A stretch of DNA of 55,554 nucleotides from Stutzerimonas stutzeri (GTDB lineage: Bacteria > Pseudomonadota > Gammaproteobacteria > Pseudomonadales > Pseudomonadaceae). The notes below the pieces were generated by a model. That model ran no database searches. It had not been told where the DNA came from and saw nothing but the letters and a program-made list of their open reading frames with translations. Below, one piece after another: positions 17,292-30,198 of this stretch. The translations under genes and the position numbers were made by a program. Within the stretch, counting starts at the first letter, position 1. Every line of letters begins with the position of its first letter. Location: positions 1 to 55,554 of the forward strand of contig NZ_JAMOHY010000020.1 in the NCBI RefSeq assembly GCF_024448695.1, read 5' to 3'.

Positions 17292-18098
17292 TTACTGGTC
17301 GCGCTGAATCCAGTCATAGCGTATCGCAACGCGTACACGCAGGGGGGCGTCGATGACTGCAGCACGGCGCTCGGCACTGGCACGCCAGCCGTGAGGCGTC
17401 ATGGCCAGCAGATCGGTGCGAGCCTGAGCATCGTCGAGCTGCATTTCGTAGCTGAGGGTTTCGCTGTGGGCCAGGCTCATCCCATCCGGGATCAGCGACA
17501 GGTGTTTTTCGTCGTCGTAGTCACGTATTTCGTCATACAGCAGGCCGCGCAGTTCCCACAGGTGCTCGCGGGTCGGGCCCATGCGCAGCAGGCCGCCGCC
17601 AGGGGCGAGCAGGCGCCGAGCTTCGGCCCAGTCCAGCGGGCTGAACACGCTGGCCAGCAGATCGCAGCTGGCATCGGCCAGAGGAACCCGCGCCATGCTC
17701 GCCACCAGCCATTCCAGTTGCGGCGCACGCTTGCAGGCGCGCTTGACCGCTTCGCGGGAAATATCCAGCGCATAGCCTTCAGCATCCGGCAGGGCCTGAG
17801 CGAGCTGCGCGGTGTAATAGCCCTCGCCGCAACCGATATCCAGCCAGCGAGCCGGTGCACGTTCTGCTGCCAGTTGCGCCAGGCGTACTGCCAGCGGTGC
17901 ATAGTGGCCGCCATCGAGAAAACGACGGCGGGCTTCGACCATGGCCTGGTTGTCGCCAGGGTCGCGGCTGTTCTTGTGCTGCACCGGCAGCAGGTTGAGA
18001 TAACCCTGGCGCGCACGGTCGAAGCGGTGGTTGGCGGGGCAGGCGACGCCGTTGTCGACCTCGTTAAGGTCGCCGCGGCAGAGTGGGCAGATCAGCAT
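17292..18098 (-). CDS. rlmA: 23S rRNA (guanine-745-N1) methyltransferase
   Basis: SAM-dependent methyltransferase that modifies G745 of 23S rRNA. At 268 residues it matches E. coli RlmA in length. The N-terminal zinc finger has Cys pairs in CPLCRGDL (residues 4-11) and later [26 protein letters not shown] (residues 33-51) is the family signature, and [12 protein letters not shown] (about 85-96) is the SAM-binding motif I. Its start overlaps the dapE stop by seven bases, so the two are cotranscribed. Confidence 0.94.
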   Translation of the reverse strand: MLICPLCRGDLNEVDNGVACPANHRFDRARQGYLNLLPVQHKNSRDPGDNQAMVEARRRFLDGGHYAPLAVRLAQLAAERAPARWLDIGCGEGYYTAQLAQALPDAEGYALDISREAVKRACKRAPQLEWLVASMARVPLADASCDLLASVFSPLDWAEARRLLAPGGGLLRMGPTREHLWELRGLLYDEIRDYDDEKHLSLIPDGMSLAHSETLSYEMQLDDAQARTDLLAMTPHGWRASAERRAAVIDAPLRVRVAIRYDWIQRDQ

Positions 18099-19240
18099 GC
18101 GAGCAGGTTGACCAGAGTCTGGTAGTAGATGTCCGTCAGCAGGTCGAGATCGCTGGCGAGGATGTGTTCGTCGACCTGATGAATCGTGGCGTTGACCGGG
18201 CCGAGCTCCACCACCTGGGTACCCAGTGTTGCGATGAAACGACCGTCGGACGTGCCGCCGCTGGTGGAGGGCGTTGTCTCGCGCCCGGTCACCTTGCGGA
18301 TGGCGGCGGCGACGCCGTCGAGCAGTTCACCCGGCTCGGTGAGAAAGGGCAGGCCGGACAGCGCCCAGTCGACATGCCAGTCCAGGCCGTGCTTGTCGAG
18401 GATCGCTGCGGTGCGTTGCTGCAGGCCTTCGACCGTGGATTCGGTGGAGAAACGGAAGTTGAACACCGCTTCCAGCGTGCCGGGAATGACGTTGGTCGCG
18501 CCGGTGCCGGAGTTGAGGTTGGAAATCTGGAAGCTGGTCGGCGGGAAGAAGGCGTTGCCGTCGTCCCAGTGCTCGGCGGCGAGTTCAGCCAGCGCAGGCG
18601 CCGACAGATGAATCGGGTTTTTCGCCAGGTGTGGGTAAGCCACATGACCCTGCTGACCGCGCACGGTGAGGGTGCCGCCAAGCGAGCCGCGACGGCCGTT
18701 CTTGACCACGTCACCGACCAGCGCGGTGCTCGAAGGCTCGCCGACGATGCACCAGTCCAGCCGCTGGCCACGTTCACGCAGGCGCTCGACCACGGCCTTG
18801 GTGCCGTGATGGGCCGGGCCCTCTTCGTCGCTGGTGATAAGAAAGGCGATCTGCCCCTGATGATCCGGGTAATCGGCGGTGAAACGCTCAACGGCAATGA
18901 CCATCGCCGCCAGGCTGCCTTTCATGTCCGCCGCACCGCGCCCGTGGAGCATGCCTCGTTCGTCGACCCGCGCTGCGAACGGGGGATTCTGCCAGGCCTG
19001 CAGCGGCCCGGTGGGCACCACATCGGTATGGCCGGCAAAGCACAGCACCGGACCTTGCGTGCCGCGAATCGCCCAGAAGTTCTGCACATCCTCGATATGC
19101 ATCGGCTCGATGGCGAAGCCGCAGACCGCGAGACGCTGGCTCATCAGCTGCTGGCAGCCTTCATCCAGCGGGGTTACCGATGGGCGATTGATCAACTCGC
19201 AGGCCAGTTCAAGGGTCGGGGAGAGGGCGGCGGCAGTCAT
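18092..19240 (-). CDS. dapE: Succinyl-diaminopimelate desuccinylase
   Basis: Zinc hydrolase of the lysine/meso-diaminopimelate pathway that converts N-succinyl-LL-DAP to LL-DAP and succinate. It has 382 residues. Metal-site motifs are [12 protein letters not shown] (His/Asp, near residue 68), [14 protein letters not shown] (Asp), [14 protein letters not shown] (catalytic and metal Glu pair near 135) and [11 protein letters not shown] near the C-terminus. I chose the ATG at 19240 ([13 protein letters not shown]); an upstream in-frame start would add 18 residues without family likeness. It is divergent from tcdA with a 148-base gap. Confidence 0.95.
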   Translation of the reverse strand: MTAAALSPTLELACELINRPSVTPLDEGCQQLMSQRLAVCGFAIEPMHIEDVQNFWAIRGTQGPVLCFAGHTDVVPTGPLQAWQNPPFAARVDERGMLHGRGAADMKGSLAAMVIAVERFTADYPDHQGQIAFLITSDEEGPAHHGTKAVVERLRERGQRLDWCIVGEPSSTALVGDVVKNGRRGSLGGTLTVRGQQGHVAYPHLAKNPIHLSAPALAELAAEHWDDGNAFFPPTSFQISNLNSGTGATNVIPGTLEAVFNFRFSTESTVEGLQQRTAAILDKHGLDWHVDWALSGLPFLTEPGELLDGVAAAIRKVTGRETTPSTSGGTSDGRFIATLGTQVVELGPVNATIHQVDEHILASDLDLLTDIYYQTLVNLLAC

Positions 19241-19388
19241 CACGGCTCCGGGATGCGGTAAAGGGCGCCATAGTAAATTAAAAGCAGACGGCAAGAGCGT
19301 TGAATCGGAAGGAAAAGGTGGTCGCAGCTGACTGTGATCGCAGGTGGCGCCGGACCTATAATTGGCGGACGTTTTCCAGAGGTGCAGT

Positions 19389-20204
19389 ATGTCTATCGAT
19401 GATCAGCGTTTCGGCGGTATTGCCCGTCTCTATGGCCAGGGCGGCCTCGAACGGCTGGCGGCGGCGCATGTGGCGGTGGTCGGCATCGGTGGCGTTGGCT
19501 CCTGGGCTGCCGAGGCACTGGCGCGAAGCGGGGTCGGTGAGATCAGCCTGTTTGATCTGGATGATGTTTGCATCACCAATACCAATCGGCAGATCCATGC
19601 GCTGGAAGGGGCAGTGGGCAAGCCCAAGGTGGACGAAATGGCGGCGCGCATCCGTGCGATTAATCCGGCCTGTGTGGTCCATGCGGTGGCCGATTTCGTC
19701 ACCCGCGAAACCATGGCTGAATACATCACCGAGCAGCTGGATTGTGTCATCGACTGCATCGACAGCGTGCCGGCCAAGGCTGCGCTGATTGCCTGGTGCA
19801 AACGGCGCAAGATCCAGATCATCGCCACCGGCGGCGCGGGTGGGCAGGTGGACCCGGCACAGATTCAGGTTGCGGACCTGAACAAGACCTTCAACGATCC
19901 GCTGGCAGCCAAGGTGCGCTCCTTGCTGCGCCGCGAATACAACTTCTCGCGCACGCCGGGGCGCACCTACAGCGTGCCCTGTGTGTTTTCCACCGAGCAG
20001 CTGCGTTATCCCAAACCCGATGGCGGCGTGTGCCAGAGCAAGAGTTTTGTTGGCGAAGGGGTGAAGCTCGATTGCGCCGGTGGTTTCGGCGCGTCGATGA
20101 TGGTGACGGCGAGCTTTGGCATGGTCGCTGCCGCGCGCGCCGTGGACAAGCTGGTGGCCGGTGCTCGAAGACCCGCGGAGCGCGGCCAAGTCGACAAGGC
20201 TTGA
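19389..20204 (+). CDS. tcdA: tRNA threonylcarbamoyladenosine dehydratase
   Basis: E1-like enzyme that uses ATP to cyclise t6A37 of tRNA to ct6A. The 271-residue product has the adenylate-binding motif [19 protein letters not shown] (about residues 29-47), [14 protein letters not shown] and the family segment [13 protein letters not shown] near 195. The start [16 protein letters not shown] at 19389 is the family start. A TATAAT box sits at 19357-19362, close to the ATG, so the leader is short. In E. coli the gene (csdL) is near the CsdA/CsdE sulfur pair; those partners are not in this window. Confidence 0.94.
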   Translation: MSIDDQRFGGIARLYGQGGLERLAAAHVAVVGIGGVGSWAAEALARSGVGEISLFDLDDVCITNTNRQIHALEGAVGKPKVDEMAARIRAINPACVVHAVADFVTRETMAEYITEQLDCVIDCIDSVPAKAALIAWCKRRKIQIIATGGAGGQVDPAQIQVADLNKTFNDPLAAKVRSLLRREYNFSRTPGRTYSVPCVFSTEQLRYPKPDGGVCQSKSFVGEGVKLDCAGGFGASMMVTASFGMVAAARAVDKLVAGARRPAERGQVDKA

Positions 20205-20268
20205 GTCACTCAACCAGACGCTTTGTGTGGATAATGCCTGCACGCAACTCCCCCTCGAAGGAACCCCG

Positions 20269-20808
20269 ATGTCCGTATTCGAAATCAAGCCGCTGAACCC
20301 CGAAACCTACCGGCAGCAGACAAGGCGCAGCACGCTGGTGGTGGCCGCGACCTTCGTGGTACTCGCCATGGGGCTTTCCACCCTGGCTGTGGCGATATTC
20401 GGAGAGCCGGGCGGAGATAATCTGCGGCTGAATATCGCCGGTGTCGTGGTCGGTTTGCTGCTGACCATTGCGCTGGTGCGGATGGTCTACTGGCAGCAGC
20501 CGTGGATGGCTTCGGCTGCGTACGGCTGGCGTCTCAAGCGCAGTCTGATGAGCGTGACCAATGTGATGCACCACGTGAAAGCGGGCGTGGCGCTGGGTGA
20601 TGAAGCGTCCATGAAGCTGCTGCGTTTCTACCATCTGGCGCTGACCCAGATGCATCAGCTGGACGCCAACAGCAGCTCGCTTCTTGAACTCAGGGCCGAG
20701 ATCGAAGGCCATAAGGAACGTATGCAATCGCAGGGACTGGAGCTCGATCAGCAGCGCCTCGAATCGACCTGGATCGAAGCTGTAAAAAAGATCGACGCCG
20801 TGAAATAA
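20269..20808 (+). CDS. DUF3087 membrane protein
   Basis: 179-residue protein starting MSVFEIKPLNPETYRQQTRR with two transmembrane helices (about 24-44 and 53-73), then a helical cytoplasmic domain (about 95-175) ending WIEAVKKIDAVK. The pattern matches DUF3087, a family of unknown function in Pseudomonas and relatives. The ATG at 20269 has GAAGGA upstream at good spacing. The gene follows tcdA by 64 bases, so readthrough is possible. Confidence 0.8.
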   Translation: MSVFEIKPLNPETYRQQTRRSTLVVAATFVVLAMGLSTLAVAIFGEPGGDNLRLNIAGVVVGLLLTIALVRMVYWQQPWMASAAYGWRLKRSLMSVTNVMHHVKAGVALGDEASMKLLRFYHLALTQMHQLDANSSSLLELRAEIEGHKERMQSQGLELDQQRLESTWIEAVKKIDAVK

Positions 20809-21022
20809 ACACGGTGATAATCGCCACCTCACAGCATCGATGATCTAGCATCAGCCGCGCGTATCCAGACGCGGCAAATTTTCCAAATCCAGTTCTTCAA
20901 CCCAGCGGCGTTCTGCTGCTGGGTCGTACTTCGGTGCGAATAATTCAGCAATGCCACTACTCAGCGATCCGAAGGTCCAAGCCACGGTGTGCTCGGAAAG
21001 ACGTGCCAGCAGGGAATCGATA

Positions 21023-23314
21023 ATGAAAACGCTGTGTCTGTTCGGCTTGATTGCCGCTTCGATGGCATTTCCTGCATTGGCGGGAAATTCAGCTGCTGCA
21101 TTGGACGACAAGCCGGCATTTATCGGGCAACTGCTTGAGCGCATGACGCTGCAGGAAAAGGTCGGCCAGCTGCGCTTGATCAGTATCGGTGGCGACATGC
21201 CCAGGCAGCGTCTGGCCGAGGAACTGGCGGCAGGCAATGTCGGCGGCACCTTCAACTCCGTCACCCGGCACGACAACCGTCCCCTGCAGGAAGCAGCCTT
21301 GCGCAGCCGACTGCAAATTCCGATCTTTTTCGCCTACGACGTCGTGCACGGGCACCGTACGATCTTCCCCATTGGCCTCGGCCTGGCTTCGACCTGGGAT
21401 ATGCCGGCGGTCGCCAAGGCCGGGCGTGTTGCCGCCATCGAAGCAGGTGCTGACGGGTTGGACATGACTTTTGCGCCCATGGTCGACATCACCCGTGATC
21501 CGCGCTGGGGGCGAACATCGGAAGGCTTCGGTGAAGACCCATACCTGGTGTCCGAGATCGCACGCACCATGGTCAGGGCCTACCAGGGCGAGTCACTGGG
21601 CAATACCGACAGCCTGATGGCCAGCGTCAAGCATTTCGCGCTGTATGGCGCGGTGGAAGGTGGTCGGGATTACAACGTGGTGGACATGAGTCCGTTGCGC
21701 ATGCATCAGGATTATCTGCCGCCGTATCGGGCTGCTGTCGAGGCGGGGGTAGGTGCTGTGATGGTGGCGCTGAATACCATTAATGGTGTGCCGGCCAGTG
21801 CCAACCGCTGGTTGCTGCGCGACCTGCTGCGCGACGACTGGGGATTCTCCGGCGTGACCATCAGTGATCATGGAGCAATCACCGAACTGCTTCGGCATGG
21901 CGTGGCCGCTGATGGCCGTGAAGCGGCGAAGCTGGCGATCGACGCCGGGCTCGACATGAGCATGGCGGATTCGCTCTATGGCCAGCATCTTGCCGAACTG
22001 GTGCAGGCGGGCGACGTGCCGATACAGGCCATCGACCAGGCAGTGCGCGAGGTGCTGGGTGCCAAGTACGACCTGGGTCTGTTCCATGATCCCTATCGTC
22101 GTATCGGCAAGGCCAGCGAAGATCCGCCCGAGGTCAATGCCGAAAGCCGCCTGCACCGCCAGGCCGCACGCGAAGTGGCGCGCCAGTCGCTGGTGCTGCT
22201 GGAAAACCACAATAGCGTGCTGCCGCTCGACAAGGCCGCCACCATTGCGCTGATCGGGCCGCTCGCCGACTCGCACATCGACATGCTCGGCAGCTGGTCG
22301 GCGGCGGGTGTGGCGAAGCAGACGGTCACGCTGCGTCAGGGCATGCAGGCTGCGCTCGGTGAGCGTGGCCGGCTGATCCATGCGCGTGGCGCCAACATCA
22401 CCGATGACTCGCGGATGGTCGAGTATCTGAACTTCCTCAACTGGGACAATCCCGAGGTGGTACAGGACCCGCGTCCGGCTGACGAGATGATCGCCGAAGC
22501 GGTTGCTGCAGCCGGGCAGGCGGATATCATCGTCGCCGCCGTAGGCGAGTCGCGTGGCATGTCCCATGAGTCCTCCAGCCGCACCCGCTTGCAGATTCCG
22601 GCCAGCCAGCAAGCGCTGCTGCGTGCCTTGAAGGAGACCGGCAAACCCCTGGTGCTGGTGTTGATGAACGGCAGGCCGCTGAACCTGGGCTGGGCGCAGG
22701 CCAACGCCGACGCGATGCTGGAAACCTGGTTCAGCGGTACCGAAGGCGGGCATGCCATCGCCGATGTGCTGTTCGGCGACTACAACCCGTCCGGCAAATT
22801 GCCCATCTCGTTCCCGCGTTCCGTGGGGCAGATCCCCACCTATTACAACCATCTGCGCCTGGGCCGGCCCTTCGTCGAAGGCAATCCAGGTAACTACACC
22901 TCGCAGTATTTTGACGAGCCGAACGGTCCGCTGTATCCGTTCGGCTACGGTCTTAGCTACACGCAGTTCAGCCTGTCGCCACCGCGCCTGTCGACTGATG
23001 TGCTTTCACCAGGCGAAAGCCTGGAGGTGAGCGTGACGTTGAAGAACACCGGCACGCGTGATGGTGCGGCCGTCGTGCAGTTGTATATCCATGACCTGGC
23101 CGCCTCGCTGGTGCGCCCGGTAAAGGAGTTGAAAGGCTTCCGCAAAATCTGGCTCAAGGCGGGCGACCAGCAGTTGGTGCGTTTCAGCATCGGTGAGGAC
23201 GAGCTGAAGTTTTTCGATACGCAACTGCGACAGGTGGCCGAAGCCGGGATGTTCGAAGTACAGGTAGGCCTCGATTCACAGAACGTCCAGGCGCAGCGTT
23301 TCGAGTTGCGCTGA
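21023..23314 (+). CDS. bglX: Periplasmic beta-glucosidase, GH3
   Basis: Glycoside hydrolase family 3 enzyme that releases glucose from the non-reducing end of beta-glucosides in the periplasm. It has 763 residues, like E. coli BglX (765). The order is signal peptide (residues 1-22, ending FPALAG), GH3 N domain with the sugar-binding [16 protein letters not shown] and nucleophile Asp in [12 protein letters not shown] (about 280), GH3 C domain with ALIGPLADS, and a C-terminal fibronectin III-like domain ([14 protein letters not shown] onward). The ATG at 21023 follows AGGGA. The gene lies 134 bases upstream of opgG-opgH, so its natural substrates might include osmoregulated periplasmic glucans. 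Confidence 0.93.
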   Translation: MKTLCLFGLIAASMAFPALAGNSAAALDDKPAFIGQLLERMTLQEKVGQLRLISIGGDMPRQRLAEELAAGNVGGTFNSVTRHDNRPLQEAALRSRLQIPIFFAYDVVHGHRTIFPIGLGLASTWDMPAVAKAGRVAAIEAGADGLDMTFAPMVDITRDPRWGRTSEGFGEDPYLVSEIARTMVRAYQGESLGNTDSLMASVKHFALYGAVEGGRDYNVVDMSPLRMHQDYLPPYRAAVEAGVGAVMVALNTINGVPASANRWLLRDLLRDDWGFSGVTISDHGAITELLRHGVAADGREAAKLAIDAGLDMSMADSLYGQHLAELVQAGDVPIQAIDQAVREVLGAKYDLGLFHDPYRRIGKASEDPPEVNAESRLHRQAAREVARQSLVLLENHNSVLPLDKAATIALIGPLADSHIDMLGSWSAAGVAKQTVTLRQGMQAALGERGRLIHARGANITDDSRMVEYLNFLNWDNPEVVQDPRPADEMIAEAVAAAGQADIIVAAVGESRGMSHESSSRTRLQIPASQQALLRALKETGKPLVLVLMNGRPLNLGWAQANADAMLETWFSGTEGGHAIADVLFGDYNPSGKLPISFPRSVGQIPTYYNHLRLGRPFVEGNPGNYTSQYFDEPNGPLYPFGYGLSYTQFSLSPPRLSTDVLSPGESLEVSVTLKNTGTRDGAAVVQLYIHDLAASLVRPVKELKGFRKIWLKAGDQQLVRFSIGEDELKFFDTQLRQVAEAGMFEVQVGLDSQNVQAQRFELR

Positions 23315-23447
23315 TCGAGCAGGGCAGGGTGGCGGCTCAGGTCGGCCTGCTGTTTTCGATCAGCGCGGAATCATTTGTGCGGGTAGTAGACCAAGGAACG
23401 CAAGCAGGCACAGGCCTGTGCGCAATTCGTACTGTTCAGGAGGCACC

Positions 23448-25022
23448 GTGTTTACCACTTTGAATCAAGGATCGAGCGCTCGCGCCAGAAGCTGGGTGCT
23501 GGGCAATCTTCTGGGCCTGTGCATGGCATTCGTTGCTGGCAGCAGTTGGGCGTTCAGTCTGGACGATGTCGCCAGCAAGGCCGAGAAACTGGCCGCTTCT
23601 CCCTATGTTCAGCCGCAGAGCAATCTGCCGTCGGTCTTTCGCCAGATGGCTTTTGCCGATTACCAGCAGCTGCGCTTTCGTGAAGACAAAGGCTACTGGC
23701 GCGACGCCGAAACGCCGTTCGAGCTGCGTTTCTATCATCAGGGTATGCATTTCGACGTTCCGGTGAAGATCAACGAAGTCACCGCCACCCGTGTTCGCGA
23801 AATCCGCTATGACCCCGAGCTGTTCGAGTTCGGCAATGTCGACATCAATCCGGCTGCGCTGAAGGATCTGGGCTTCGCCGGTTTCAAGGTGCTCTATCCG
23901 CTGAATAAAAAGGACAAGCAGGACGAGCTGATCACTCTGCTCGGCGCCAGCTACTTTCGTGTGGTCGGCAAGGACCAGGTGTATGGCCTCTCCGCCCGTG
24001 GGCTGGCGATCGACACGGCACTGCCGAGCGGCGAAGAGTTCCCGCGTTTCACCGAGTTCTGGGTCGAGCGGCCACAGGCTGATCGTGGCAGTTTGCTGAT
24101 CTACGCCTTGCTGGATTCACCGCGTGCTACCGGCGCCTACCGCATGGAAATCACCCCGGGCAAGGACAGTGTCGTGGAGGTGAAGGCCCGTGTCTTCCTG
24201 CGCGAACCGGTGGAGAAGCTCGGTATCGCACCGCTTACCAGCATGTATCTGTTCGGCGCCAATCAGCCGAGCGAGCAGCTCAATTACCGTCCGCAGTTGC
24301 ACGATTCCGAGGGGCTGGCGATACATGCCGGTAACGGCGAATGGATCTGGCGTCCGCTGAACAACCCCAAGCGGTTGGCCGTCAGCAGCTACAGCGTGGA
24401 GAACCCCAAGGGCTTCGGCCTGCTGCAGCGCACTCGCGATTTTGCACGTTACGAGGATCTGGACGACCGTTACGAGTTGCGTCCCAGCGGCTGGATCGAG
24501 CCGGTTGGTGACTGGGGCAAGGGTCGTGTGGAGCTGATCGAGATTCCGACGCCGGATGAAACCAACGACAACATCGTCGCCTTCTGGGTGCCGGAAAAGG
24601 TGCCGGCAGCAGGCGAATCGCTGGCATTTGAATACCGTCTGCACTTCAGCATGGACGAACCGGCACTGCACGACCCCGCGCTTGCCTGGGTTGAGCAGAC
24701 GCGCCTGTCGACTGGCGATGTGAAGCAGTCCAACCTGATTCGCCAGCCCGATGGCAGCACAGCGCTGATCGTCGATTTCGTCGGGCCGAACCTGGCCAAA
24801 CTGCCGGCGGATGCGCCAGTCAGCACGCAGGTGAGTGTCGATGACAACGTCGAGCTGGTGGAAAACAACCTGCGCCATAACCCGGTCAGCAAGGGCTGGC
24901 GACTGACCTTGCGGCTGCGGGTCAAGGACCCTGAGCGCCCGGTGGAGTTGCGCGCTGCGCTGGTGGATGGCGAGGCTACGCTGTCCGAAACCTGGAGCTA
25001 TCAGATTCCCGTCCATGACTGA
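23448..25022 (+). CDS. opgG: Periplasmic glucan biosynthesis protein G
   Basis: Periplasmic protein needed to make osmoregulated periplasmic glucans (OPGs) with OpgH. 524 residues, close to E. coli OpgG (511). A signal peptide spans about residues 1-36 ([16 protein letters not shown], then SSWAFS), and the family opening follows: [18 protein letters not shown] and [14 protein letters not shown]. The GTG at 23448 is chosen because of the AGGAGG five bases upstream. It overlaps opgH by eight bases. OpgG/OpgD-type domains have recently been linked to beta-1,2-glucan hydrolysis, so it may trim as well as assemble glucans. Confidence 0.93.
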   Translation: MFTTLNQGSSARARSWVLGNLLGLCMAFVAGSSWAFSLDDVASKAEKLAASPYVQPQSNLPSVFRQMAFADYQQLRFREDKGYWRDAETPFELRFYHQGMHFDVPVKINEVTATRVREIRYDPELFEFGNVDINPAALKDLGFAGFKVLYPLNKKDKQDELITLLGASYFRVVGKDQVYGLSARGLAIDTALPSGEEFPRFTEFWVERPQADRGSLLIYALLDSPRATGAYRMEITPGKDSVVEVKARVFLREPVEKLGIAPLTSMYLFGANQPSEQLNYRPQLHDSEGLAIHAGNGEWIWRPLNNPKRLAVSSYSVENPKGFGLLQRTRDFARYEDLDDRYELRPSGWIEPVGDWGKGRVELIEIPTPDETNDNIVAFWVPEKVPAAGESLAFEYRLHFSMDEPALHDPALAWVEQTRLSTGDVKQSNLIRQPDGSTALIVDFVGPNLAKLPADAPVSTQVSVDDNVELVENNLRHNPVSKGWRLTLRLRVKDPERPVELRAALVDGEATLSETWSYQIPVHD

Positions 25023-27390
25023 ACACGCGCAAAAAGTGCCCGCTCGGGACTATATCGCCGAGCTTTCCCAGGATGCCGAGCAGCGCGGGGTGCTGGTTCA
25101 GGATCACCAGGGTCGCACCTGCATCCAGTCCACACCGCCCATCGTGCGTACCCGCATGGTGCCCGAGCCCTGGCACACCAGCGTGCTGCAGTTGAGCTGG
25201 TGGCGTTTGCTGTTCAAGAAGAACCGCACGGTGGAACAACCCCGTTTGCCGGCGTCTATCGATGGTTCCGCCTGGCGCAAGGTCGCGCATTACCGGCGCG
25301 CGGCACTGCTGATCCTGATGCTGGTGCAGACCGTCATCGCCACCTGGCACATGAAGGATGTGCTGCCCTACCAGGGCTGGGCGCTGGTGGACCTTCAAGA
25401 GGTTTTCCGGCAACCCTTGCAGGAGTCGGCACGGCAGATCCTGCCGTATGTGGTGCAGACCAGCATCCTGTTGCTGTTCGCATTGCTGTTCTGTTGGGTA
25501 TCGGTGGGGTTCTGGACGGCGCTGATGGGCTTCTTCCAGCTGCTCAAGGGGCGCGACCGCTACAACATTTCAGCCACTACAACGGGCAATGAGCCAATCG
25601 CGGCCGAGGCACGCACGGCCCTGGTGATGCCCATCGCCAACGAGGACGTGCCCAGGGTGTTCGCCGGACTGCGGGCGACCTACGAATCGTTGCTGGCCAC
25701 CGGGGAGATCGAACACTTCGATATCTTTGTGCTCAGCGACAGCAACGATCCCGACACCTGCGTGGCTGAGCAGAAAGCCTGGCTGGAGCTGTGTCGCGAG
25801 GTTGATGGCTTCGGCCATATCTACTACCGCCGCCGTCGGCGCCGGGTAAAGCGCAAGAGCGGCAATATCGACGACTTCTGCCGGCGCTGGGGCAGCAGCT
25901 ATCGCTACATGGTGGTGCTGGATGCCGACAGCGTGATGAGCGGTGAATGCCTGACATCGCTGGTGCGGCTGATGGAGGCCAATCCCGGTGCGGGCATCAT
26001 CCAGACCGGGCCGAAAGCGTCCGGCATGGACACGCTCTATGCGCGGATGCAGCAGTTCGCCACCCGCGTCTACGGGCCGTTGTTCACTGCGGGCCTGAAT
26101 TTCTGGCAGCTGGGCGAATCGCATTACTGGGGCCATAACGCGATTATCCGGGTCAAACCCTTTATCGAGCATTGCGCACTGGCGCCGTTGCCGGGCAAGG
26201 GTTCGTTTGCTGGCGATATCCTTTCCCACGATTTCGTCGAAGCAGCCCTGATGCGTCGCGCCGGCTGGGGCGTGTGGATCGCCTATGACTTGCCGGGCAG
26301 CTACGAAGAGCTGCCGCCGAACCTGCTCGACGAGCTCAAGCGCGACCGCCGCTGGTGCCACGGCAACCTGATGAATTTCCGCCTGTTCCTGGTCAAGGGC
26401 ATGCACACCGTGCACCGCTTTGTGTTCCTGACCGGGGTGATGTCTTACCTGTCAGCGCCGTTGTGGTTCACCTTCCTGGCGCTGTCCACCGGGCTGCTGG
26501 CGATTCATACGCTGATGGTTCCGGAGTATTTCCTGCAGCCCAACCAGCTGTATCCGCTGTGGCCGCAGTGGCATCCGCAGGAGGCGATCGCGCTGTTCTC
26601 CGCGACGCTGACGCTGCTGTTTCTGCCCAAGCTGCTCAGCGTGCTGCTGATCCTGATTCAGGGCGCGAAGGAGTACGGCGGCGGGGTACGGCTGGTGTTG
26701 TCGATGATTCTGGAGACGCTGTTCTCGATGCTGTTGGCGCCGGTGCGCATGCTGTTTCACACGGTGTTCGTCACTGCAGCGTTCCTTGGCTGGTCGGTGC
26801 AATGGAAGTCGCCGCAACGTGCCGACAACGCCACGCCCTGGGGCGAGGCCCTGCGCCGCCACGGTTCGCAGATGCTGCTGGGCGTGCTCTGGACGGCACT
26901 GGTGGCCTGGCTCGATCCGGCCTTTCTCTGGTGGTTGGCGCCTATCGTGGTGTCGCTGATCCTCTCGGCACCGGTCTCGGTCCTGACCAGTCGCACCGGC
27001 CCCGGTCTGGCGGCATTCCGGCGCAAGCTGTTCCTGATTCCCGAGGAATACGACCCGCCCGCCGAGCTGGCCGCCACGGATCGTTACAACCAGCAGAACC
27101 GGGCCAACGCACTGCACAACGGCTTTCTTGCCGCCACGGTGGACCCGCTCTACAACGCCATGGTCTGCGCCATGGGGCGGGCGCGGCATGCCAAAGTGGT
27201 GCCGGCAGCCGAAGTGTTGCGCGAACAACGTCTGCAGGAAATCCTCGCCGCCGGCCCCGATGGCCCCGCCGAGGCGACCCGCTGGCGGTTGCTCAATGAC
27301 CCGGACGGCATGGCACTGCTGCATCGTCAGGTTGTGCAGGATGAGCGCTATCGTGTCTGGCGCGAAGCCTATGAGGGGCAGCCCTCCTGA
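25015..27390 (+). CDS. opgH: Glucan glucosyltransferase H
   Basis: Inner-membrane GT2 glucosyltransferase that makes the beta-1,2 backbone of periplasmic glucans from UDP-glucose. 791 residues, somewhat shorter than E. coli OpgH (847). Two helices (about 95-115 and 145-175) precede the GT domain (about 195-460). Visible motifs are [11 protein letters not shown] (the DxD), [17 protein letters not shown], and [12 protein letters not shown] (RxxRW type). Several membrane helices follow (about 470-660). The ATG at 25015 lies inside the end of opgG, giving tight coupling. A strong palindrome covers the stop codon. Confidence 0.94.
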   Translation: MTEHAQKVPARDYIAELSQDAEQRGVLVQDHQGRTCIQSTPPIVRTRMVPEPWHTSVLQLSWWRLLFKKNRTVEQPRLPASIDGSAWRKVAHYRRAALLILMLVQTVIATWHMKDVLPYQGWALVDLQEVFRQPLQESARQILPYVVQTSILLLFALLFCWVSVGFWTALMGFFQLLKGRDRYNISATTTGNEPIAAEARTALVMPIANEDVPRVFAGLRATYESLLATGEIEHFDIFVLSDSNDPDTCVAEQKAWLELCREVDGFGHIYYRRRRRRVKRKSGNIDDFCRRWGSSYRYMVVLDADSVMSGECLTSLVRLMEANPGAGIIQTGPKASGMDTLYARMQQFATRVYGPLFTAGLNFWQLGESHYWGHNAIIRVKPFIEHCALAPLPGKGSFAGDILSHDFVEAALMRRAGWGVWIAYDLPGSYEELPPNLLDELKRDRRWCHGNLMNFRLFLVKGMHTVHRFVFLTGVMSYLSAPLWFTFLALSTGLLAIHTLMVPEYFLQPNQLYPLWPQWHPQEAIALFSATLTLLFLPKLLSVLLILIQGAKEYGGGVRLVLSMILETLFSMLLAPVRMLFHTVFVTAAFLGWSVQWKSPQRADNATPWGEALRRHGSQMLLGVLWTALVAWLDPAFLWWLAPIVVSLILSAPVSVLTSRTGPGLAAFRRKLFLIPEEYDPPAELAATDRYNQQNRANALHNGFLAATVDPLYNAMVCAMGRARHAKVVPAAEVLREQRLQEILAAGPDGPAEATRWRLLNDPDGMALLHRQVVQDERYRVWREAYEGQPS

Positions 27391-27398
27391 GGGCTGCC
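27377..27398 (+). terminator. Palindromic terminator candidate at the opgH stop
   Basis: GGCAGCCCTC followed by CT and GAGGGCTGCC is a near-perfect palindrome that spans the opgH TGA, with TGTTAAT after it. It probably ends the opgGH transcript. Confidence 0.5.
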
Positions 27399-27437
27399 TG
27401 TTAATATCCGGCTCTTCAATTTTCGCGTTGTTCCGAT

Positions 27438-27908
27438 ATGACACCTGCCATCGATCTGCTGAAAAAGGCCAAGGCTGACTTTCGTGTCCATGCTTATGAG
27501 CATGACCCTAAGTCAGCGTCCTATGGGCTCGAAGCCGCCGAGAAGCTCGGGCTGGACGCCGCTCGGGTGTTCAAGACCCTGCTGGTGTGCACCGAGAAGA
27601 GCGAACTGCTGGTCGCCGTGGTGCCGGTGGTCGGCAGTCTCGACCTGAAGGCACTGGCCCAGGCGGCCGGAGTGAAAAAGGTCGATATGGCAGACCCTGC
27701 GGCGGCCCAGCGGGCGACGGGTTATCTGCTTGGCGGAATCAGCCCGCTGGGGCAGAAGAAGCGTCTGAGAACCTTTATCGACAGCTCCGCGCAGGCTTTG
27801 CCGAGTGTCTACGTCAGCGCCGGGCGGCGTGGTCTGGAAGTAGAGCTGACGGCGCAGGTACTGGTCGAGCAGACCAATGCCGAATTTGCTGCCATCGCAC
27901 GTCCATAA
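27438..27908 (+). CDS. ybaK: Cys-tRNA(Pro)/Cys-tRNA(Cys) deacylase
   Basis: Trans-editing protein that hydrolyses Cys mischarged on tRNA(Pro). It has 156 residues, the YbaK length. Motifs are HAYEHDPKSASYGLEAA (residues about 19-35), the editing-site Lys in VFKTLLV (near 47), ATGYLLGGISPLGQKKRL (about 95-112) with the GGxSPLG loop, and the C-terminal VSAGRRGLEVEL. A single gene, followed by repeats. Confidence 0.94.
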   Translation: MTPAIDLLKKAKADFRVHAYEHDPKSASYGLEAAEKLGLDAARVFKTLLVCTEKSELLVAVVPVVGSLDLKALAQAAGVKKVDMADPAAAQRATGYLLGGISPLGQKKRLRTFIDSSAQALPSVYVSAGRRGLEVELTAQVLVEQTNAEFAAIARP

Positions 27909-27966
27909 GGGCGTCAGGGCTGCCTTGCTTGGCTCGTGTCCGGCCCGAGCGTTGAGCCTGAGGCGC

Positions 27967-28052
27967 GGTGGGAGCGGACTTGTCCGCGAGCTTTGCTCTG
28001 CTGTCCGGCGCGAGGCCACCGGCAAAAGCTCGCGGGCAAGCCCGCTCCTACA
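27967..28052. repeat. REP pair (inverted)
   Basis: GGTGGGAGCGGACTTGTCCG at the left and CGGGCAAGCCCGCTCCTACA at the right form an inverted pair of the common Pseudomonas REP, separated by about 45 bases that include AGCTTTG and CAAAAGCT arms. Confidence 0.8.
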
Positions 28053-28220
28053 AAAAAGCGCGCGTGTTGTGCCAAGTGCTATAGGTTGGATTAGCCGAAA
28101 GCGTAATCCGGCATTCTGAGGGTGGGGTATGTGCCGTAGGGCCGAACGTGTTCGGTCTATACAACCACTCTTGGCCGAATAAACTCGGCCTTAGGGTAAA
28201 GCAGGGTTAAACGGGCCGCA
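28053..28220. repeat. Intergenic hairpin cluster between ybaK and mltF
   Basis: No gene is seen. The stretch holds GGATTA...TAATCC (near 28087-28109), GGCCGAAC...GTTCGGTC (near 28140-28157) and TTGGCCGA...TCGGCCTTAG (near 28170-28194). These look like decayed extragenic palindromes and may also terminate the two convergent genes. Confidence 0.5.
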
Positions 28221-30139
<1,919 letters not shown>

Positions 30140-30198
30140 GCCGCATGATGCTGGCCGAGTAAGCTGCCGTTCTACTCTAAGAATCGGCGGAGCCTGCC

